Counted from the first letter of the stretch, positions 9,501-17,477 are shown. The stretch: 64,000 nucleotides of DNA from Granulicella sp. L56 (GCF_009765835.1 NZ_LMUS01000001.1:794188-858187), one strand, 5' to 3'. A program made the numbers and translations. Notes: generated from the sequence alone by a model not told the origin.

Positions 9501-9937
9501 CCAAGATTTGCGGTCGACGTTTCCAGTTGAGCCGAGGCCGCTTCAACCGTCACTTGTTGCACCTGAGAACCTACTGCCAATGAGAAGTTGAACGCCGCGG
9601 TTTGATTCACATGAAGCGCGAATGTGCTCTGCTTTGCGACGGAAAATCCCGGCTTGGCAACTTCCAAAACATAGGTACCAGGAGCTACATCGACGAAAGC
9701 ATAATTACCTGTCGAATTGGATTCTGCCGTCCGCTCTCTGCCCGTGGATACCTCGCGCAGGCTGACCTTGGCACCTTCGATCACCGCCCCAGTTGTATCC
9801 CGTACCGTACCATTGACCGCAGCCGAGGAGAGTTGGGCATTCGCATTAAACGAGTTCAGCAGAAAGCCGATAATGACAATGGCTATAAAAGCCAGAAAGC
9901 GGAATTTAGCCGCAGAAGCATTCGATTTTAGATTCAT
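6563..9937 (-). CDS. TonB-dependent receptor, Oar-like, full length
   Basis: About 1124 aa, normal for acidobacterial Oar-like receptors. The order is signal peptide (FLAFIAIVIIGFLLNSFNANA), carboxypeptidase-regulatory domain (~45-125: GTVRDTTGAVIEGAKVSLRE, PGTYVLEVAKPGF), plug (LPLNGRNFTQLLTLTPGSS, FLLDGITDQQFW, IDEFKVQSHNDQSQFGG), then a long beta-barrel with QWKLTSRLTLNIGLRYDWD and the aromatic C terminus LQLALKISF. It sits in the outer membrane and is energised by TonB-ExbBD. I prefer the ATG at 9937 (MNLKSNA, AAGG upstream) to 9976. It heads an operon with the sulfatase (60 bp downstream) and FGE. Confidence 0.92.
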   Translation of the reverse strand: MNLKSNASAAKFRFLAFIAIVIIGFLLNSFNANAQLSSAAVNGTVRDTTGAVIEGAKVSLREVSTGRERTAESNSTGNYAFVDVAPGTYVLEVAKPGFSVAKQSTFALHVNQTAAFNFSLAVGSQVQQVTVEAASAQLETSTANLGTVINGTAVNSLPLNGRNFTQLLTLTPGSSRADTGQGSGGGNAILIGSFGFPAVNGQMNRSNLFLLDGITDQQFWFSEYAVPPIVDSIDEFKVQSHNDQSQFGGVMGGIVNVVTKSGSNQFHGDAWEFLRNDAFDASNPLLASKTPLKQSVYGVTIGGPVLFPHYYNGRNRTFFFGAYEGSNINSASEKLYNVPTQAELNGDFSAIGQQLYNPYTTTADPNKPGSYLRTPFANNNISSAIDPTMLALVKQMYPAPVPLVSGFNGVDTTPTLTRQNNYSLRLDHEITQSNLIWARLSQFHATQTGSGGFQGLVSDNISDGQNWGVGYLHTFGPSATLQLSAGHVWQNFATATAFTGSVSADGFNQFFACGYLGPLPCQIPVIAVTGYAGGGPSYLNDNDGDIYEWKGDFTKLAGHHTWQFGASISRNDESVLNANGNLGFSAFQTSNLENQTNTGNALASFLIGAPTTGERRNNLKLPKGGWVNAVYVGDQWKLTSRLTLNIGLRYDWDIMPTLAPNSTQSNLTGALNLRNGTYILTKATAGLGSCAELKAAPCIPGGTLPAHVIQGTSNRLINNQVDNIQPRLGLAYQIDSRRVLHLSYARVYDDWSGIMQMTQNEGALWPSFGLDITNNLNSTNITTTAENPLNLPEGQTHTLPNDTPFTQSANFIAPYLKNPYSDQWNVGVQQQLGPKTALTLNYVGSRSTHLPCCGYFNVAVTPGPGTPQSRAPFPYITPTQYEQSNGSSSYNALQVQVDRKMSSGLAYTINYTWSKTIDVACDGYFGAEGCFIRNPYDPAADRSVAGFDLPQMVTASLTYLLPFGSGQRFQTGNRITDTIVGGWQVNAITTLTSGTPYTVSYSGDVANTGNTYQGVNLVGIPHLANPSVAKWFNTAAFQAPAQYTYGDLGRNTMRSDWYRDVDLSVFRRFAIKQTQTEFRAEAFNLTNTPVWGTPTATLNSTTFGKVSGTASTQRELQLALKISF

Positions 9938-10475
9938 TGCCTCAGACCTTGAAGAGTAAATAAGGGAATAGTTCAATCTTGATTGCAGAGCACTGCTAAT
10001 AAAGGACTAGTACTTGACGGAGATGGCTGATGGCACCATGCGACACAGCGGCCTGGCAAAGATCTCAGTTAGTTTGTCGGGGGGGAGATTTTAGCAACAG
10101 CGACAACAGAAGCGACGGGGAGTCGACTCTGATACATGCGCATGGCGCTCGATATGAATAAAATCCATCATGATCTAGCTAACCATAGCGACTTCAAATA
10201 TTCATGTCAAGATTAATAGGTGCATGACTCGGTCTTGAACTCGGAACAAAATTTTGCCCAGGCTAGCTTTGACTTCATCATCAATACCTCTGTCCAATAA
10301 GCTGTGCCAGATACTTCTCCCGCATCCATTTCCCGCATCAGGCACAGCGGGTAAATCTTTATGACCTCATTCGGGGCCAATATGGAAGCTGTTCGCATTT
10401 ATCAGGAGATAAGCTTCGTACCCTTCCATGTGACTGGCTGCACCGTTTGGTATTGACTCAGCCATCTCGCTTCCT
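9938..10475. other. Non-coding stretch; receptor-operon promoter region grading into degraded sequence
   Basis: The first ~200 bases must hold the promoter of the TonB receptor operon. A small palindrome AATCTTGATT occurs near 9976-9985, sharing half-sites with the DeoR-type candidates but without their 5-bp spacer. From about 10200 to 10475 the minus strand has short open stretches with protein-like composition directly downstream of the SDR remnant, but I cannot assign them. Confidence 0.3.
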
Positions 10476-10745
10476 CTACCGCATGACATAGCCACCATCG
10501 ACGGAGATCGACTGACCGGTGATGTAGCTGGCCGCATCACGTAGAGGAAAAGAACCGTATCGGCAATCTCTTCGGGCCGCCCGAGGCGCTTCATCGGCAC
10601 GAAGGTTTGGAGCATCTATCTAACTCGGGCCCTTGGCCTTCAGCGATCATCTTGTCCGACATTGGTGTCTGAATCATGCCAGGACAAACGTCATTCACGC
10701 GGATACCGCGCGTCGCGTATTCCAGCGCGGCGCTCTTCGTGAATG
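10476..10745 (-). pseudogene. Short-chain dehydrogenase remnant (C-terminal half, frameshifted)
   Basis: Translating the minus strand across frames gives KSAALEYATRGIRVNDVCPG, then VPMKRLGRPEEIADTVLFL, then ASYITGQSISVDGGYVMR and a stop at 10476. These are the last ~90 residues of a classical SDR (the post-YxxxK helix, the PG motif, the C-terminal Ser-Val-Asp-Gly-Gly). The reading frame breaks near 10550 and 10615. The 5' half with the Rossmann GxxxGxG and catalytic Tyr is absent: the sequence switches at ~10745 to a LysR remnant on the other strand. Confidence 0.8.
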
Positions 10746-11312
10746 GTGATCCTGCCGAAGCTGGCCCAGTTTGCTCGTACTTATCCTGAGATCGTCCTTG
10801 AAGTCACACATTCGAACGATCCTGTCGATCTCATTGCGGGAGAGTACGACGCAGGCGTCCAACTCGGCGAATTTATCCAGAGGGATATGATCGCGGTTCG
10901 GGTGACAGGCGAGATGCGTCTTGCTGTCGTTGGTTCGCCCGAATACTTCGAGTCGAATCCCAAACCCAGGCACCCACAGGATCTGAAGGATCACGCCTGT
11001 ATCGGATTTCGCTTTAGCAACGGTCTTTACCGATGGGAGTTTGAGAAAGGGCGGAAGGCACTCAATGTCAGCCCTCAAGGTCCCGCATCATTCGATGATC
11101 CAGACTTGGTAACCCAAGCAGTACTGGACGGTGTCGGTATCGGGACTTCGCTGGAAGCGAGTCTCACCAACTTCATCGCGGACGGGCGGCTGGTGCAGGT
11201 ATTGCGGGATTGGTGCCCACCTTTTCCTGGATACTACCTCTACTACCCTAGTCGGCGGAACCAACCCGCGGCACTGGCACCTCTGATCGACACGCTTAAA
11301 CTATCGGGCTGA
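10743..11312 (+). pseudogene. LysR-type regulator remnant (effector-binding domain only)
   Basis: 189 codons starting abruptly within the substrate-binding domain (PKLAQFARTYPEIVLEV, VQLGEFIQRDMIAVRV, VVGSPEYFE, HACIGFRF, LYRWEFEKGRKAL, GVGIGTSLEA) and ending at a normal LysR C terminus. The entire N-terminal helix-turn-helix is missing, so it cannot act as a regulator. It abuts the SDR remnant head to head. LysR and SDR genes are commonly divergent neighbours, so one deletion removing both 5' ends and the shared promoter explains the junction at about 10743-10748. Confidence 0.8.
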
Positions 11313-11432
11313 TCCGCAGTTCTAGGAGTGCGGAACCTTAATCGTCTTTGGCGCTTCCTAGAAGCCGACCCCATAAGACCCAACTACTCGCTACCGACCG
11401 CGCATACGAAAGACTCAAACTTGCGCATAATC

Positions 11433-11689
11433 CATTTCTTCCAGATACCACGCGGCTGTTTCGTGGAGGCAGGGCAATTGTTTGAAAATTACCATATCAA
11501 GACTGTGATCCGCGATGAGCGGTTTGCCGGCCGTCAGATCAACACGATGATGGGATACCCTGCGCGCGTACCGCTTTTGGAAAAACCGCTTTAGCAGCCT
11601 GGTTGATTGCGACACTAAAGGTGAATACTCTCGTGCTGGTTCATCGCCAGCAATTGCTCGACCAGTGGTACGCCAGATTAGAGAACTGA
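11433..11689 (+). pseudogene. Remnant of a TOTE-type / DEAD-like SF2 helicase
   Basis: Frame-broken fragments read FQIPRGCFVEAGQLFENYHI, KTVIRDERFAGRQI, then HDDGIPCARTAFGKTALAAW and LIATLKVNTLVLVHRQQLLD, stopping at 11687-11689. The pieces match the start of the helicase domain of TOTE conflict-system ATPases and restriction-like SF2 helicases: PRG...DERFxG, the Walker A TAFGKT, then LVLVHRQQLLDQW. A segment between DERFAGRQI and HDDG has been lost, as has everything after motif Ia. Clearly non-functional, but it shows that a conflict system once lay here. Confidence 0.65.
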
Positions 11690-11881
11690 TCAGAAATCAT
11701 CTTCACAGTCGCTGGTGATTTTCCAGCAGGACGCGGCGCTGAATATCAGACAAAGACCACCGAAATTTTGGCGTCCTTTGTCTGCGTTTTCCTATTTGAT
11801 CTTTAGCGACTACCGGCGAGTACAGCCTTATGGGCTCCTCCCAGAGGGTTTCCAAATGACTTAATCCAAGCGACCAGAAGC

Positions 11882-12004
11882 ATCATCGACACTCACCGAC
11901 ACATTTTCGGTCCGAAACTGCATCAGAAATTCGTCGAGAATATCGGACTTGATGACTCAAAGCCGCTGCCGCAAACCAACGATGGCGAGATGCTCCGGCC
12001 CGCC
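11882..12004 (+). pseudogene. Amidohydrolase (TIM-barrel) N-terminal remnant
   Basis: The plus strand reads IIDTHRHIFGPKLHQKFVEN, then IGLDDSKPLPQTNDGEM, typical of the first ~45 residues of amidohydrolase-2 family proteins, with the metal-binding DTHRHI. Past here the frame holds no family-like sequence and runs into the end of the helicase pseudogene. No start codon or remaining barrel is seen. The intervening 11690-11881 shows nothing I can identify. Confidence 0.5.
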
Positions 12005-12089
12005 AAAAATTGCGCGCAATCGAGCTTGCGCTTCTCTTGTCTGCCTCAGACATTAGACAAGTCTGAGTTACATATCCAAACCATCAGAA

Positions 12090-13172
12090 TCAAATTCGAT
12101 TAGGGAGCTCGTTACTCATGTGACTGGCTAGACCAACGGAACCCCAGGCTTTCCGAGAACCTACGACGTAAAGGTTCTGCTTTGCTCGAGAGACGGCGAC
12201 ATTCAAGATGTTCGGTGTCCCCGCAGCCCACTCTCGGGCACCATTTTAAGATTCAGCAGGAGCTCCCAGCACCAATATGACGGTGTCAGCTTCGCGCCCC
12301 TGAAATGTATGGATCGTACCCACGCGATCTTTCAGCCACTGGGTGCTATCACGGCTTAACATGCGCAGGAGATCCGGCCGGCTCCCTAAGGAACGAGTCA
12401 ACTCGTGCGCAACGATGCGGAAGGGCGAGATTACGAAGACGTCTGGGTTTCCTGTGGCTGATGCCAACCTGGTAAGAAGATCGATCACGGCTTTGCCTTC
12501 CGCCGGAGAACACTTCGAATCAGCTTCTCCTTCTACGTCGATCCATGTTGATGCTCCAGTACAGCTTCAACATCCAGCTTCATAGGACCAACGACCTGCA
12601 CCATCTGAGCGGCATAAGCGATCTTGTTCGAAATTGCGAACATCGGATTCTGGCAGCGACGATGCACAAGCAATGGGAGACCAACGCGTCTTTCCCCTGC
12701 AACGGTCTCGAAGCTTGATTGATGGCGTGAGGCACGATCTGTAAGCGTCTGAGTCGAGGCCGCTGGAGCCGCCCAATCCAGTTCATTCACCTTGAAGAAG
12801 TCACAGATATCTGCGTTCAGGCGCTCCGGTAGCGAGACCACCGGCTGGATCTGCAGGGGGTCGCCTACAGCGATGGTGCGCTTTGCGCGCAGGATCGCAC
12901 CGATAGCAGCCTGCGGTGTGGCCTGGCCAGCTTCATCAATCAGGAGCCATCCTAGAGTGTGCGGCGGCAGATCACCGAGCATTCGTTCGACCGAGGCGAA
13001 TGTCGTCGAGAGGACCGGCACAACAAGGAAAAGTGTTGACCAGAGGTCCCCGAGTAATCTGCGCGCTCCTCGTTCTTCTGCATGCCCGCACTCGACACTT
13101 GAAGCGCACCAAGATTGTGGAGAATTTTGGAAGCTGCGGCATCGATGAAGGCGCGGTGGAGGAGCAACGCAA
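12090..13172 (-). pseudogene. DNA2/NAM7-type SF1 helicase, frameshifted
   Basis: Three or four frames on the minus strand together give one UvrD/DNA2-like helicase core. Near 13165 is LHRAFIDAAASKILHNLGAL. Between 13021 and 12533 are STTFASVERMLG, LLIDEAGQATPQAAIGAIL (Walker B DEAG), TIAVGDPLQIQPVV (motif III) and LLVHRRCQNPMF. From 12488 to 12246 are VFVISPFRIVAHEL and VGTIHTFQGREADTVILVLG (motif V). From 12243 to 12090 is LNVAVSRAKQNLYVVGSRKA (motif VI) before the stop. Frame breaks near 12240, 12500 and 13030 and the lack of a Walker A show decay. Similar helicases occur in bacterial defence islands. Confidence 0.8.
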
Positions 13173-13539
13173 TCCTTTGCTCAGATCACTGGCGCTAACG
13201 CTGGCGAGCCGCGCTACTTGGTCGCAGACACAAAATCACCGCTCTTCAGCGTGGCAGCCTTGGCCTTGATGAGTATACGGATTTGCTCCCGTGCTGCCTT
13301 CGACGACGCGACAACTGTCATAACCATGTTGTCAAACTTCCTCAGGGTGTCTTCCGATCGCGACTGAATCAGTGCAGCGGAAATTCCGTACCTAATGGAC
13401 AGTGCGTCTCGGGAGCCGTCACTGACGAGTTTTTATCGGCTCTTTAAGCTAGACCGCACGCCAGTGATCGGGAATTTTCTTGCTATTCAAGTGCCGCACA
13501 CGGGCAACAAGAGGAGAGTGCCCTCTCGCCTTCGCCCAA
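13173..13539. other. Degraded sequence without assignable gene
   Basis: On the minus strand about 13200-13380 carries a short helical open stretch (SSKAAREQIRILIKAKAATL) that ends at stops. It could be part of the same decayed helicase or a separate remnant. I see no motif, RNA or repeat. Confidence 0.3.
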
Positions 13540-13815
13540 TCAATCGCCTGCTTCTGGGTTGCGAACGTACCGAGAACATGCCTCCACCAACCCTTGGTAC
13601 CAAGGCTCGGAGCAGTATTCAATCAGTTTCTTATATTGTCGATCTTCCAGAAAGCCCACCCGCACATTGTTCTCTGCAAGATGAGGGAATTTCGGGACAA
13701 AATAAACCTTCGGAGGGGTGCATCTGGCCCCAAGGTTAAGCATCCTTTTCGATAACCGCAAGTTCACGATTGACAGTCGCGCTCGGCGCTTGCGCGGCAA
13801 GCCATTGATCAACAT
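13540..13815 (-). pseudogene. Tyrosine integrase remnant (start of catalytic domain)
   Basis: The minus strand encodes LRLSKRMLNLGARCTPPKV, then FPHLAENNVRVGFLEDRQYK, then KLIEYCSEPWYQGLVEACSR. This is the linker and first catalytic helices of phage-type tyrosine integrases common in soil bacteria (NVRxGFLEDxQYxKL). The frame stops before the first catalytic Arg, and nothing resembling the HxxR or Tyr boxes follows. It probably belongs to an older, decayed integrative element left of the tRNA-Leu scar. Confidence 0.6.
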
Positions 13816-14418
13816 ATTTATCCAGAAGCGCGATCGTTATCTGTATGGGTCGCAATTGGCCGAAGAACGGCTGGAGATGCAGTCCCTAGCGCGACTCAAC
13901 ATCATTTATTGAGGCTCTTTCCTTGATACGACATTCCCTGAGATAGTCCTCGGCGAGCTCTACAATGGAAACCTCTTCCGTTCCAAATTTCGCAAAGATC
14001 TCAGCATGTGGACCGGCAATCTGAAAGCGTAGAATTTTCTCGGCGGCGCGCCTCTTGGTCGACGCAATTTAGACTCTCCTTATTTGAAACGTTCGTTTGT
14101 GGCGCATCGAATCGTGAAGCCAAAGGCTTCTTCGGTCAAATTTGCGCAGTCTCTCTATTTCCTCTCGGTAGAGAAGGAGCAATATGGGTCCTAAGATGAA
14201 TTGAAATTGGACATGTAGCGGATAAGCTCAGCCCACCCTTAAACACCGATCACAAAATCCGTTTGTCTACCGAAATTTTCGCTCTTGAGAAGAATCTTCA
14301 ATAACTTAGCTTCATAGAAGCACCAGCGAGCCAGCCCTCTATGCTCAAACTATGCTCAAACTTTAAACATAGGAGGCAACGGAGCGTACTCGATAAATGC
14401 TATAAGTTATTGATTCTT
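13816..14418. other. No gene recognised
   Basis: Six frames are broken by stops. The minus strand may hold further integrase N-terminal debris near 13820-13900, but nothing is supportable. The sequence becomes AT-richer near 14200-14400, next to the tRNA-Leu fragment. Confidence 0.3.
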
Positions 14419-14477
14419 TGGTGCCGGAAGGGGGAATCGAACCCCCCATGACCTTGCGGTCGGCGGATTTTGAGTCC
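14419..14477 (-). other. 3' fragment of tRNA-Leu(CAA): putative integration scar (att site)
   Basis: The minus strand from 14477 to 14419 carries a tRNA-Leu from the last bases of the 5' anticodon stem through the loop (CTCAAAA, anticodon CAA), the long variable arm (GACCGCAAGGTC), the T arm (GGTTCGATTCC) and the acceptor 3' strand ending in CCA. Upstream of GGACTCAAAA the match to a tRNA stops: no D arm or 5' acceptor strand is present. Such 3' duplicates are left when tyrosine integrases recombine at a tRNA. With this orientation the integrated element should lie at higher coordinates and the intact tRNA-Leu at its far end. Confidence 0.75.
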
Positions 14478-14604
14478 AAATTTTCCACAGTTGCAGGGCA
14501 TTGCAAGCCCTCGCACTCCCGCTGCATAAAGCCTTACAAATGAGTCGCTTGCAAGAGAATCATGGATCGCATCGCGTCGCAGCTGGCCGCACGGAATTGC
14601 GGTA

Positions 14605-14627
14605 CAAAGTATCACCAAAAGTATCAC
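14605..14627 (+). repeat. Direct repeat next to att site, possible integrase arm sites
   Basis: Two 11-base copies of (C/A)AAAGTATCAC, at 14605-14615 and 14617-14627, lie ~130 bp inside the putative element boundary. Short direct repeats near att sites are typical integrase or excisionase arm-binding sites. The function is inferred from position only. Confidence 0.4.
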
Positions 14628-14642
14628 AAAACCGGTTGATCC

Positions 14643-14665
14643 TCAGCGGATCGTAAATCCGCTGA
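14643..14665. repeat. Perfect hairpin in the non-coding stretch 14478-14887
   Basis: TCAGCGGAT and ATCCGCTGA form 9-bp arms around a 5-base loop. A weaker related palindrome (GGATTTATGATCC) follows near 14702-14714. No T-run follows either. The remaining 14478-14887 sequence contains no gene I can support and presumably the promoter of the XRE gene at 14888. Confidence 0.5.
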
Positions 14666-14887
14666 TAGAGATCGACGGCCATTCTCATCCAGCGACGCGG
14701 AGGATTTATGATCCGCCGGTGGCAGAGAAGGTCACTCTTGAATCATTTTCGTACCTACCGAACTACACCTTGAGCATTGCCTTTGGCAGGCGCGCCTCTA
14801 GTGTCCCAGCCGACGCATATGCCAGCGCAGGGTGACTCATATACGCGGTAGCGTGGTTGTTGGGATTCTCTCGATATACTGGCCGAC

Positions 14888-15175
14888 ATGATGCTTCTGA
14901 TTAACGTGGCGGAGCAGATTGCGAAACGGCGCAAGGCCAAAGGCTTGACCCAAGCCGAGCTTGCGAAGATGGCGCGCGTTAGCCGGTCAACCTTGGACGC
15001 TCTTGAGAATGGCCGGATGGGAGAGCTTGGATACGCGAAAGTAAACAATCTACTGACTGCTCTTGGCCTGGAGTTCAAACTTCAGACCGCAGTGAGCATC
15101 CGACCCACTCTTGATGAGTTGATGCTCGAGAATGAGCGCGAAGATGCGGAGCTGCGGCGTTCTCCTCGGTTCTAG
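14888..15175 (+). CDS. Small XRE/HipB-like helix-turn-helix protein
   Basis: 95 aa. Residues ~8-60 form a lambda-repressor-like HTH (EQIAKRRKAKGLTQAELAKM, then RVSRSTLDALENGRM), followed by a short beta/helix tail. HipB-type antitoxins look like this, but no HipA or other toxin follows. Instead its 3' end overlaps the convergent nucleotidyltransferase gene by 4 bp. The start could also be the ATG at 14891; no strong ribosome site is visible. Its role is probably as a local repressor or antitoxin; the partner is unresolved. Confidence 0.75.
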   Translation: MMLLINVAEQIAKRRKAKGLTQAELAKMARVSRSTLDALENGRMGELGYAKVNNLLTALGLEFKLQTAVSIRPTLDELMLENEREDAELRRSPRF

Positions 15176-15729
15176 CCTTTCGTCTTCCCTCGGTCTTCCT
15201 TGATCGCTTCCATCCAACGCGCAAAAGTGAAATCGGCTTCGCTGATACTGCCAAACAGGTAGGGCCTGAGCTCTTCGCGATAGCGCTGCTCGAACACTTC
15301 GAGATCAAATGGCGTAGTCCGCGCAAGAAAGAGCATGTCTTGGAAGTCGCGATCATTGTCCCGCTTTAGCTTGCAGAGGGCGATATCATATGGGTCCATC
15401 ACGAAGAGATGGATGTTCTCGAAGAGACCTTCGTAGATCGGGACAAGACGCTCCTCGTACTCGTACGGCACTTGGGCAATGCCGACGAAGTCCAGGTAGA
15501 CACGATGCTTCCTCGCTAAAGAGGAACCTTTCCCACCCGCTTCAAGAAGTCGATTGCGCGAAGCGATGGGCGCTACATCGATGACATCCAAGTCAACCGT
15601 CGTCCGTGCGGAACCGTAGTGCTGCGTGACAGCGAAGCCGCCGATACAAGGAATCTTCGTCGGCTCGCCGGCGACGGGATCAAGTTCTCTCAGGAATGAC
15701 AACCAAGGCTCAGGCAGCGTAGTGTGCAA
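15172..15729 (-). CDS. Nucleotidyltransferase-fold protein (DUF6036/AbiEii-like), putative toxin
   Basis: 185 aa from a TTG at 15727-15729, chosen because GGAGGT sits 5 bases upstream and the conserved sequence begins here. CIGGFAVTQHYGSARTTVDLD has the GG...DxD layout of pol-beta-like nucleotidyltransferases of the AbiEii/DUF6036 group. MDPYDIALCKLKRDNDRDFQD matches the family C-terminal part. Relatives act as toxins in type IV-like toxin-antitoxin or abortive-infection pairs. Its 5' end overlaps the end of the upstream XRE gene (15710) by 20 bp, so the two are translationally coupled, as expected for an antitoxin/toxin pair. Activity is inferred from family. Confidence 0.72.
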   Translation of the reverse strand: MHTTLPEPWLSFLRELDPVAGEPTKIPCIGGFAVTQHYGSARTTVDLDVIDVAPIASRNRLLEAGGKGSSLARKHRVYLDFVGIAQVPYEYEERLVPIYEGLFENIHLFVMDPYDIALCKLKRDNDRDFQDMLFLARTTPFDLEVFEQRYREELRPYLFGSISEADFTFARWMEAIKEDRGKTKG

Positions 15730-16387
15730 GGTCCACCTCCGAGAGTCGGGTATCCAGGTTCCAATGCGCAGCAAGCTTCGACCTCACTGCTCTGACATGT
15801 TGTTTGCGAGACAGAGGCCACGACTCCTGGCACAGTGTGTCTTCCTTCACGAGACGTGCATCCTCAAGTTCCCGCAACACATGCTCTAAGACACCCGACA
15901 CAACGAATGCGTCGTTCTGAAGTGCCATCTTGTTCGCCAGGGATACGACGAATCCGAGTCGGTTCTGGCGGTTCCTGAGTTTCATTTCTCGAAGGAGCCA
16001 AGACCAGTCGAGATGGGGATACGTCAGCACGACCCACGGTATGCCCTCCGTAGTACGCACATCGAGGTCAGAGTGATCCAACGCATCGAGCAGGAACTCA
16101 GCCGGATTGCGAAGACGACCAGACAGATGTGCGTATCCCGGATACCCTAGCCTCCCAAGCTCCGAGGCTAGTGTCTCGTCGTTGTGCCTCGGCAGCGGAT
16201 TCACGGGCAGAGCCGTCGGGTCTCCACCAAAGACTTCTGCCGCTCGCTGCGCGACTTCAAGGCTGACATTCCTCTTCCCGGTCTCCATATGGGAAAGCAT
16301 GGGTTGCGATAGCCCGAGAAGCTTCGCTGCCTGGACCTGAGATACACCCTGACGCTTGCGGATGGTTTCCAATGCGAATCCTGTCAT
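15710..16387 (-). CDS. XRE-family regulator/antitoxin paired with the nucleotidyltransferase
   Basis: 225 aa. The N terminus (ALETIRKRQGVSQVQAAKLL, then GLSQPMLSHMETGKRNVSLE) is a clear XRE helix-turn-helix. Residues 80-225 form a second domain not recognised from motifs (ASELGRLGYPGYAHLSGR; EFLLDALDHSDLDVRTTEG; WLLREMKLRNRQNRLGFVV), as in long antitoxins whose C-terminal region binds or modifies the partner. The start is MTGFALE at 16387. Two palindromes lie just upstream (16407-16457), fitting autoregulation. AbiEi-like antitoxins also pair an N-terminal wHTH with a C-terminal antitoxin domain, but this one is XRE-type. Confidence 0.75.
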   Translation of the reverse strand: MTGFALETIRKRQGVSQVQAAKLLGLSQPMLSHMETGKRNVSLEVAQRAAEVFGGDPTALPVNPLPRHNDETLASELGRLGYPGYAHLSGRLRNPAEFLLDALDHSDLDVRTTEGIPWVVLTYPHLDWSWLLREMKLRNRQNRLGFVVSLANKMALQNDAFVVSGVLEHVLRELEDARLVKEDTLCQESWPLSRKQHVRAVRSKLAAHWNLDTRLSEVDLAHYAA

Positions 16388-16406
16388 ACAAATCGCCTCA
16401 TCGGAT

Positions 16407-16457
16407 ATATTACACCTTTTGTAATATACCGATCGATAGCAATAGCGTCTATCGATC
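16407..16457. promoter_or_regulatory. Two adjacent operator-like palindromes upstream of the XRE/NTase pair
   Basis: Palindrome 1 has arms ATATTACA (16407-16414) and TGTAATAT (16420-16427). Palindrome 2 has arms GATCGATAG (16431-16439) and CTATCGATC (16449-16457). Both are perfect 8-9 bp inverted repeats within 75 bp of the XRE start codon, where a promoter must lie. Binding by the XRE protein is the simplest explanation. Confidence 0.6.
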
Positions 16458-16506
16458 ATCAGTTGTCACGAAAACATCGCCAGAAGACAACAACGAGCGA
16501 TGGACA

Positions 16507-17395
16507 TTAGAGGTCATCATCGAAATCGTCAGGCAATATTGGCCGATCAATCGTTCGATAATGGTCAAAAAACTCATCCAAACTTCCAGATGTCGGATCG
16601 AGGTTAGTTGCTTCTGTTCTTGCCCAATCCAGCCATCCGCGTCCATAAGAAGGGTCAGCAGGTGCCTCAGATCCCATCTTGCGCTCAACGTGTGCAATCA
16701 ACCGACGAAGCGCTTCGGCTTTCGTCCAGCCCTCCAAGTGGTCGTTCAGTCTTCTAAACCGAGTGACGGCGAGTCGATGCTGCTGAGCAAGCTCCTCCTC
16801 AGCTCTTCGTTCCGTTTCCATCTTCTCGGCTTTCTCTCGTAATTCGAGAGCGGCGGTGCTCAAACCATGCAGGATAACGCTCAACTGACATTCGAGCGGA
16901 TGGCCTGGCCTATCGGCGAATGTCGGTTCTTGCCTCGCGGATAAGAATTCCCGAATCCTGAAACAGAGGCGCCCGGTAGGACGGAATTCAGTGCGCGACT
17001 GAGCAGACGGAGCACGTAACCTGCCCTTGGCAGCGAATGGCCGTGACTCGATTTGATTCTTCGAGAATAGAAATGTGCACCTTCTGCCGTTTGATAACGG
17101 TCGACATCCCAGAATCGTAATCCGAAACGCGAGACGCGAAAGCAAATCCATGTGCTTCAGATGACTTGACGAAGGCATCCATGAAGAGAAGCACCCTCGG
17201 TATCGATGCGGGTGCCACCTTCACGTCTATGTCGTCGCCCGAAGAACACACTCTGCCATAGGAATCAGGTATGCGGAGGGACAAGCTCTTCTGAAGCTGC
17301 AGCGTCAGGCGATGAGGCGAAGACAATATCTCTGGAACTGGTACAGGCTCAAGATCAGCCAAACTCAGCCTTGAAACCCAAGAATTTCGTCGCAT
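16507..17395 (-). pseudogene. Hypothetical protein of unknown function, broken by a frameshift
   Basis: The N-terminal frame runs from 17395 (MRRNSWVSRLSLADL) through RVLLFMDAFVKSSEAHGFAF and VIKRQKVHISILEESNRV. The C-terminal frame resumes near 17045 with RPFAAKGRLRAPSAQSRTEF, RPTGRLCFRIREFLSARQEP and a charged helix (AALELREKAEKMETERRAEE), ending at 16507. Read together they form one ~290-residue protein of a family I know only as hypothetical (KVHISI, then RPTGKLxxRI, then an EEEER-rich coiled coil). One indel around 17040-17050 separates the halves. It may be a genuine pseudogene or a sequencing error. Confidence 0.6.
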
Positions 17396-17477
17396 CGGAA
17401 TCTACCTCCACAGTTCGTGACACCGCTTTCGTGGGGTCGCGTAGGGTGGGCCATCTTCATCTGCCCCGTCGCGCACT

